A stretch of DNA of 64,000 nt from Stratiolaelaps scimitus (Eukaryota; Arthropoda; Arachnida; Mesostigmata; Laelapidae), in contig JABWDB010000031.1 of the NCBI GenBank assembly GCA_019614645.1, positions 682,001 through 746,000 of the forward strand, in the 5' to 3' direction. Positions 56,925 to 64,000 of the stretch are shown one piece after another. The translations under genes and the position numbers were made by a program. The first letter of the stretch is position 1, and each line of letters opens with the position of its first letter. The notes beneath the pieces were generated by a model. The model ran no database searches, was not told the DNA's origin, and was given only the letters and a program-made list of their open reading frames with translations.

Positions 56925-57840
56925 AGGATGTTATAGATTTGTCCTGTAACGGAGAATTATCCTTGTCGAAATGAATATAGAAAGTTCGAATTTCTCCTCC
57001 TTCTTGAGTTTCGAAGGCTACAGGTGTAAAGTAATATTGTTCCATTAATGTAGGGTATTTTCTATTTTTGTAAAGTTTGGCAGCGTTGGCTGCATAGCCG
57101 GGTTCTGTTGATCCGTGACTGACATGAGACGCTGCTAAAGTATCAGTCTCGGTGCAGTCCCAGATTTTACCCCACGGAGAAGGGAACCAAACACATAGCA
57201 TCATCAGGACATTTGCCATCGGAGAGGCAAAGATCCGCAGGTTCGTGGATACAAGGTATAGATGCATATCGGAGGGCTCCAGTAAAGGTTTCGTTTAGAA
57301 GTGAGTGTCTGGGACCACGTCCCGCGCTTGTTATACGTGAAAGGCGATGATATCCGAGTGGATCTTCACCGAAACAACAGCAGTGGGCAGAGACCAGTTT
57401 AGTTACCAACGGCAATACGGATGCACTGATCGTCCAGTAAGTGTGGTGGAGGAAGGGGATGGCGTTAAGCCATGCATCACCCCTGCGCCTCGTGGAGAGC
57501 CTTCAAACTTGCATGTCCGATATCGCTTGATGCTGACATCTACCAGAGATTGCGGAACGGAATCATGTATGTGTTTCGTTGCTCCCAAGAACGCCAATCG
57601 TTCGAGCGTAATCCAACGTTTTTCGTATTGTACCTTTAGGACGAGGACGAAATCCACCTGTGAGCAAAGGCCATCCCAAGAGTTCGAGGTTGTCTCTGCC
57701 AACTTCTCTACATCTGGGAAGCAAACTAACAGCTGCATGAGTTAGCGACAATTTAGTTGAAGGATACGAAGTCATCGGGAATACTTGACCCTTGGCTGGG
57801 TTGATGAATAAGTTGGAGCGAGACTGAATAGTCAAAACGT
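56925..57840 (-). mobile_element. Non-LTR retrotransposon pol, C-terminal remnant
   Basis: Read on the minus strand from 57840 down: SRSNLFINPAKGQVFP and NLELLGWPLL (the blocks after the reverse transcriptase active site), a middle part with several frame breaks, then LGYHRLSRITSAGRGPRH, CIHEPADLCLSDGKCPDD and, after a frame break near 57170, WDCTETDTLAASHVS, KYPTLMEQYYFTPVAFET. This tail order (H..SC..SAGR..RH, EP.GL...DGKRPDG, WD.T..DTLA.S, KY..L...Y.F.PVA.ET) is that of a known animal non-LTR pol family. The copy is dead and 5'-truncated. Confidence 0.75.
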
Positions 57841-57879
57841 ATTCGACATCCTCTAGGACCTGACCGCAGCTTAGACTTC

Positions 57880-58020
57880 AGCGCGGTGGCTTGGACGGCT
57901 ACATCTCTGGCTGTCAGAAGCCAGAGGTTCGAGCTCCGCTGTGTGGCATATGGGAGAGCTTAAGCATTGTAAAATTGCAGCTCCTTTAATGAACCAATAA
58001 ACCATTACCTTTACCTTACC
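57880..58020 (+). mobile_element. SINE family 2, copy with complete tail
   Basis: GCGCGGTGGCTTGGACGG (A box), AGAGGTTCGAGCTCCGC (B box), GAGAGCTTAAGCATTGTAAA, GCAGCTCCTTTAATGAACCA and a TTACCTTTACCTTACC tail. About 80-85% identical by eye to 56280-56440. Confidence 0.75.
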
Positions 58021-58202
58021 GCAAAGCTAAATAGGCCAGGGCTCAGCAGGTCACCTATTTAATAACGTTAGCCGAAGATAACTGATTTTCGCTACGAAAT
58101 AGAATAGAAGGGTAGTGATATGCTTGATCACAAATTGAAAACATTTCAGGCACACGACCTCTGACAGTTCAAAGCATCAAGTCATGACGCAATGAGTTAA
58201 AG

Positions 58203-58259
58203 GCGTTGCGGAAATCAAGTTAATTTCCGCAACGCTTTTCTAATTAATAATTAGAAAAG
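58203..58259. repeat. Two abutting perfect palindromes
   Basis: First: GCGTTGCGGAAAT (58203-58215) and ATTTCCGCAACGC (58223-58235) around a 7-base loop. Second: CTTTTCTAATTA (58235-58246) and TAATTAGAAAAG (58248-58259) around one base. They share the C at 58235. Confidence 0.9.
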
Positions 58260-60430
58260 TTACACCAATATCGAAGCGTTTCCTCGAAGATACCTGGTAA
58301 CGAAAACATCAGTAACCCACGGATGCAGTGAGGTTAAATCTAATCATTCGAGAAATTGAGGTTTCGTATACCTTGCAAGAGGGTACGTTACATAAGCAAA
58401 AGCAAGTAGGCCAGTCCAGAAATATAGGTTCATTAGTACCTGCTACTTGTAAGTTTTTGGGTATAATTCTAATTAGGCGGGCGGTTCGTAGGCACGTTGA
58501 GAGATTTTGAGCTAAGTTCTGAGTAACGTTAGTGAAATTAATACGGGTATTCCGTAGATCGGGGTGACGAGCTGCAGAGGGTAGTAGAAGTCCTCTTAAA
58601 ACATAATCGTCTATTTATCCGTTGTATCCTGCATCCCTGTGTTGCGATTGATACGGATACGTTTTCGTCCGGGACACGCGGCCTGACCCCCGTTGAGAAA
58701 TGAGCTCATTTTACAAGACTGAAGATTCAAACTCTCTCACCAGCTACATCGAAATTGAAGGTCGCTTACACCGATGTGCCGTTATCCACGTACCACTTAT
58801 TTAGGGCGTGCGACGCGACGCGTGTTATGCTTAGGTCTGCACCCGAAAGAGTGAGTTGAACGTGTGTTGTTAATGACCGCTTGGAATTGTACTAGAGAAA
58901 TCTTTGAGCCAATCATGGTTTCGTGCTGCGAGGAGCGACATGTGAAGAACTGTGTGTGAATCTGAGAACCCATAATAATCAATAATAATAATACTAATAG
59001 AAACGGAGTGCATTAAGTGTTTGCATTGTGTGACAGTAAACTGATGCGATTAACAGGCAATATTCACAGGCATTGAACTCATTGGTACATATACAATTAT
59101 ATCCGGGCAATTCATTTCGTAGTAAGATAATGATAAAATAGAAAAAAATATACATGACCGCTTGATTTTTACGAACAATTGACGAGCGACGTAGGCGCAA
59201 TAGGATTCAAACTGTACGGTTTACAATAGAGCAAATTAGAAGCTGCTTTGATTTAGGTTAAATTTTCTTCTCAATTTAGTTCTAATCTGCAACGTATTGT
59301 TCGCTCATTGAGCGTTCAGTTCCTTTCGAACTGTTAGCCTATTTTTGCCGGACTTAGTTTTACCCCAGGCCAATATATACATATATATATATATATATTT
59401 TTTTTTTTTTCGCTTGTCCCTCAAATCGAAGCTTCTGCACGAAGCACCAAAATAAACTCGAAGGACAAATGTGTGTGTGTGTCAGGTGAGTTCCGCGCCG
59501 GTTTCGCGCCATTGCTTGCCGTATTCGGCCCAAACAACTCACTTGAGCATCGGCCATTGGCATCGCATGCATATGCGTCGTGGCAAATACAAACAGCCCC
59601 ACTCAACAGAACACTAAAGACCTTTCTAGGATTCCCTCGTGGCTACAAGTCTCCAGCTACAGCTTCAACCACCAGCCGTTCCGTACTTTGCCGGAATTAC
59701 CTTGTCTCTCCTATTTGGAACACAAGTATCTGCGACGTCTCTTATATTGTATATCATTGTCATCCAGACAAATGTAAACAGTACCCTTATAGAGAGGGCA
59801 ACGGGCGGGGGAGGTGTAACATCATACAATTGGGGAACCGTGTTCATGGATACGGCAGGCCATAAGGAGACCAAACAAAGGAACGGATAACAATATTTTC
59901 AGTCGCTGCCTCCAACGGCTAAATCAGAAGTCACTCCGCAAATAATCTTGCTTAACTACTATGAATAATAATAGTCATTGTGCCTACCCTTTCGAATAAT
60001 ACTACCAAATCCTCGGGTGTCAACGTCGGTATAACATTTTGTGAGGCACCAAAACATGGGCAATAGAATTTCACTTTTCGCTGAATATTTTGTCGGGCCT
60101 TATTTTATTCCTTCTTGTCTGCTGTTCCTTGTACGTCCCTCTGACTGAGTCACAGGCCCAACGTCAGGCCGAAAGCTGGCTTTAGCCTGATTTTTAATCC
60201 CGCGCCTGAGCTCATGGTCGATCCGAGATCAATCACTAGACCTGTTTCTGCTACCGCCATTCGCTGATACCTTCGAAGATCTATGTACCTGCACATGCTT
60301 GATGCCGCTGCACTGCCCACCGCCCGCCAAACCTACAACTACGTCAATGGCTCTAATCATAATTGACATGGTTGCAGGCGACTGGAGGGTCTACCTACTG
60401 CAACCACGACGCCTAAAGGATATTCTTATA
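58260..60430. other. Intergenic, no gene recognised
   Basis: Plus-strand frames at 59473-59890 (up to 130 codons, three overlapping) lack a domain. A T-rich run with (AT)n lies at 59375-59411, and a GT run at about 59470-59480. Confidence 0.4.
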
Positions 60431-61280
60431 GGTGGTGTACTACGATACGACTAGTATGTATCTCTCTCTCTCTCTCTCTCTCACTGTCTCTCCCACTGTG
60501 TGTATGTGTACACGTGTCCGAGTGTACGAAATGCTGGTATTTACTCTGGACCTACGCGTTTGGGATAACCTGTGGCTGCTACGACTGCTGCTGGTGGTTA
60601 GTCAGGGAGGCGGGCGCGGGAACGGTGGACGTGGTGCCGCTGGAGGACGCTAGCGGCGCGATGGTCTGCGTCAGCGGAATTGACGACGACAACGGTAGCA
60701 GCCGCGGCGGCGGCCGCAGCGGCGGCTGTGCGTGCATACGCACCACCGCTGTCTTGTACAGGAGTCGCAGTAGTTTCAGTATCCGCTATACTGTATGAGG
60801 GCGAGGTGTTTGGTGTGCGTATGGTGTTGGCACGACTACTATAATAGTTGGTGGCCAGGATGTTGGCGGTCTGGCGGCCTGGCCAGGCCCGCTGTGGCTG
60901 TACACCGTACAGCACTCTAGCGCTATTCCGATCCAGCCAGCCCTCATCTTCTGAGCTTCTAGTAGTTGCCTCAGAGGCCCCGCCCACAACACTCCCTCCC
61001 TCTCAACTAGAGACCCCAACTTTCCAAGGCGGTTGAGGCTATGCCACAGCTCGGCCACAGTTCAACTCGAGGCTACTGTCCTGAAGGGGACCTGAGGGTT
61101 AGGGAGAACCGCGGCCTGGGCTAGGGGGGGGGCGCCATATTCGAGGGAAACCTTCTGCACGGGGCCAGAGTGCCGCCCCCTGTATCGGGGGGCCGCTTCG
61201 GGTGGGCGGAAAACGGCCGCCGTCAGGGGTGACGCTGCTCTGGCCCGTGCTGTACGGCTAGCCTGCCTGTGTGGAGGTGG
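60431..61280. promoter_or_regulatory. GC-rich upstream region of the right-edge gene
   Basis: Starts with a (TC)n run (60463-60482), then GCGGC triplets at 60700-60730, a GGGGGGG-containing and CpG-rich stretch at 61080-61260. Frames on both strands here are composition artefacts. Position directly before the leader exon suggests promoter-proximal DNA. Confidence 0.45.
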
Positions 61281-61287
61281 TTTAAAA
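61281..61287 (+). promoter_or_regulatory. TATA-like element
   Basis: TTTAAAA about 30 bases before the ATG-free stretch, in a CpG-rich context (AAGCGCGCGCGG follows). Confidence 0.4.
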
Positions 61288-61310
61288 GCGCGCGCGGCTC
61301 ATTGCCCACC

Positions 61311-61661
61311 GGAGTTGAAGCAGCGATCGCGTCCGAGGAACGAACGTCCCCAGTTCACCTAATCGGACTCGGTGCAACACGAACACACAGACAGTGAGAC
61401 ATACACAGACACTCACACACGCACCACGAAAAGAAAGATTCGGCACAGTTCCATTAAGTGAAGCAGTAGACAAACAGCATAGAAGAAGAAGAACGACGGA
61501 CCGCTAGATAGGAGACACTGAGGACACACACTTAGAGGAAACTACTGACAACGACGACCGCAAGGAACAGAACCTCAACGACTGTCATCGCGACATACGC
61601 CCACGCTCACTGATCTACAGAAACCCATCGATCTCATCGCGTCACCTCGGTGTTCCGCAAG
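61311..61661 (+). other. Probable non-coding first exon (5' UTR)
   Basis: About 350 bases without a single ATG on the plus strand, rich in CA, GA and AC motifs, ending in CCGCAAG then GTGAGT, a perfect splice donor at 61662. Together with the TATA-like element and GC-rich DNA upstream this looks like a leader exon. The start at 61311 is an estimate. Coding exons were not found before the window ends. Confidence 0.5.
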
Positions 61662-62717
61662 GTGAGTTCTGTTGAGTGGTGCGCAATTAATGTTGAGGTA
61701 ATGAACAGGCTCGAACTACTGTGGCAGTTACCCAGTGAGAGACTTGGACTCGTAGAAGTGCTCTCTGATGAGTTGCCCTTTATGGCAAGCGAAGGTGCAA
61801 TATAAACGAAGTGCTGGAACGTGTCAAGAATCGACTGGTCAACCCAAATACATATGTTTCGTTGGTGGGACTGTCATACTCTGACAGCCCGCTTGGAGTC
61901 ATCTCTCCTGTTGGGGTTCTGCGAAGCATATTATAATGACGTAATTAGAAAAAAAGCAATTTGGTACTTTAGTTGTCATGTCTCTCATGTCAAAAGTAGG
62001 TTGTGAGCGAAAACCAAGTAAAGGATTTCTAGAAAATCTCCTTTTGATCAAGAAAAATAAGCCTCTTTTACTTAAAAGTAGTCGCAACGCAGATTCCATT
62101 GACCTAATCGCAGATGCCGCTCGTACAACAATGCAACGGCTTGAGCAACAGGCTCTATAGTTGTTTCTTGTTTGCAAAAGGTTAATAATATAGATAAACA
62201 GAAAACAAAAAATTAACGCATCCAATCGTTGATACAGCATTGTTTCTAATTAGCTGCGTATAACGGCAAGAAGGACCTCTCCATATTGATTTGCAGTTGA
62301 TCAGACAATTCTCGATTTTGTATGGCATTACTGCGAAAAATACACGCGGGAGATGCACACCTCTCTGAGGTCACGGCAGGTCTGCGAAGCACAAATCTGA
62401 GTTAAGTTAGACACCGAAAGTCATCCTTGAGTCATTTCATTACATTTACGTCTGTGGCCAAGGGATAGTTATTAGGCAATCCAGAATGGAGAACAACTGC
62501 CTCCACATTCGCCCCTTTTCCAGCTTGGGAAGAACTTCGCGTTCCCTTAATATGGCTAACAGTTATGCCTCAGATAGATTTGGATCGACGACCTCACATG
62601 TGTGACCGATGCCTACGAATAGTACCCTAACGAGGCGATAATGGGGAAGAAGGTCTATGATGTTCGCAGTGTTTGTCAAGCTGCACCTCCGTAGTCTACA
62701 AAAGGACCTGAATTTGT
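61662..62717 (+). other. Probable first intron of the right-edge gene
   Basis: No clear exon. A 60-codon ATG frame at 61978-62160 (MSLMSKVGCERKPSKGFLEN and on) has ordinary protein composition, but no recognisable domain, and I cannot decide whether it is coding. Confidence 0.35.
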
Positions 62718-62818
62718 ATTATGCCCAATGTTTTATTGCGCCCAACATTATGCCCAATGTATTATTATGCCCAACATTATGCCCAATGTGTTATTGCGCC
62801 CAACATTATGCCCAATGT
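62718..62818. repeat. 29-bp minisatellite, about 3.5 units
   Basis: ATTATGCCCAATGT alternates with a 15-base NTTATTGCGCCCAAC-type half. The middle unit has ATTATTATGCCCAAC instead. Each unit is itself an imperfect dimer. Confidence 0.9.
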
Positions 62819-64000
62819 ATCTCATTATTCACATAATGGCAACCCGCGAGCATGCTACTACTGGTATCAATCCATAATAAAATATTGGGTTGGTTTACGT
62901 ATGCGATCCTCGGGAAATTAGTGTATATTTTTGTGCAGAAATAAAATATTGAACCGCGCCCACCTCCGACTATTCGCTGTGAAATGTGTTTAGGTCTCGA
63001 AACGTGTTTAAAATGTGTTCGCTTATTTCGATAAGCAAGGTATTTAGCCCCATAGACCTTCGTGGCTGAATTAACAAGCAAGACCTCCGAGACTTAGCAA
63101 GCAGGTATACTTGTTTCGTTATCTTGTGAGAGTTAACTAACCGGCTACGTCATCAACAAACGACAGCCCTGTGGATAGTTTGCCGAACCAGTTTCGTCGA
63201 CGTCAAATCTTAGCGCAGACTCAGCCCGACAAAGTTTTATTTAGATATTTCGAATGAATTAATTATACTTTGGCGACAGAAAGTCGAGCGAAAGTCGAAA
63301 GTCTAGTTGTACTTCGAATTATACACTAGTTAAATCCTTTCGTGGCTGGCCTCACGTGTGGGAAGGGGTGGCCGTTCCGTGTAATGTTCGCATAATGCCA
63401 CCATAAGGTCGCTTAGGTTGTGGAGAAATGCCTCATTTAGGAAGGTGAACCAGTGACGCGGTAGCCGCTAACGAACGTCCAACAGCCAAATACAACTGGA
63501 ACTGATTTTCGATAAAATAATTACATACAGTAACAGATCGCTTCGGCGTTCCTTAGTCGCTGGTACGATGTCAGTGGCTGACTGACTTGGCATGTCATGG
63601 AGATGTTCATGCTGTTATTAGGATGAGCAGTTCAATAGCTTGATAATAAATACGAAATACTGTTCTGATGTTCAGGAGATCAACAAAGATTGAAAGAGTC
63701 AATCCTAATCAAATCTTATCTCTTTGAGAGTGCTTTTATTGTTAGTTGAAGAAAATGCTGCAATAATTAGACAGCATTAATTAAATATCATTTCTCATTG
63801 GCGCGACATAGAGAGTAGCTCTGGGAAGCTGCGGAAACAATCCACGTGGCGTTCGTCTACCGAACTCTGCCAAGGGTTGTCGGGTCAAACGTTCAAGCAC
63901 TGTTGAACTTAGCTCAACTTTTGCTGGCCATATGTGTGAAACACTAACCGAGCTGGTGGTGCAAATCTCCACAGAGTGATAAGCCGCAGTATCTCTCTGT
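62819..64000. other. No gene recognised at the right edge
   Basis: A minus-strand frame at 63781-63972 (ending VAPMRNDI, 63 codons) could be a terminal exon of a gene entering from the right, but I see only a weak acceptor and no known domain. Confidence 0.3.

Noticed and set aside
59473..59890. Overlapping plus-strand frames up to 130 codons
   Set aside because: Three frames of similar length overlap, without domain, signal peptide consistency or splice sites.
1..64000. CRISPR arrays, operons, ribosome binding sites and rRNA genes
   Set aside because: None seen; the introns and element types show this is animal nuclear DNA, where prokaryotic features are not expected.

Overview
This window is nuclear DNA of an animal, most likely an arthropod. 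Genes are split by introns with GT/AG boundaries, some promoters carry TATA boxes, and there is no bacterial operon structure. Much of the rest is decayed transposable elements (mariner, Tc1-like, non-LTR retrotransposons, several tRNA-derived SINEs) and simple repeats, mainly (AT)n and CAG/CAA-type triplets. A mite or tick is my best guess from the secreted lipocalin-like genes and the transposon mix, but this is inference, not proof.

Layout. 1-2300: the left end of a minus-strand gene (a first coding exon at 350-415 with a GA-rich leader), followed by a GC- and triplet-rich stretch. 2300-9900: repeat-derived sequence with a Jockey/CR1-like reverse transcriptase fragment, a dead mariner and an R1-like fragment. 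9906-10864: a two-exon minus-strand gene for a small secreted Gly/Ala/Gln-rich protein with a TATA box. 10960-17700: triplet-rich and (AT)n-rich DNA without a gene I can support. 20185-20736: an intact SINE with target-site duplication. 20903-24310: one very large minus-strand coding exon (about 1135 residues) whose last residues resemble the start of a DIX domain and which runs into a splice donor.

26882-42845 is the core: three tandem, same-strand, five-exon genes for secreted lipocalin-like proteins (called A, B and C here). Exon structure is preserved, intron phases are identical (0, 2, 1, 1), and the DTDY motif and a likely disulphide pair are kept. A and B are close; C is more divergent. 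Mariner and SINE copies lie between and inside them.

43000-60400 is mostly repeats: a 365-bp mariner-derived MITE, a Tc1-like element with 408-bp inverted ends, a non-LTR pol remnant and more tRNA-derived SINEs. 60400-61661 holds a GC-rich promoter and an ATG-free leader exon ending in a perfect splice donor, probably the start of a plus-strand gene whose coding part lies to the right of the window. The end (62700-64000) has a short minisatellite and nothing else clear.
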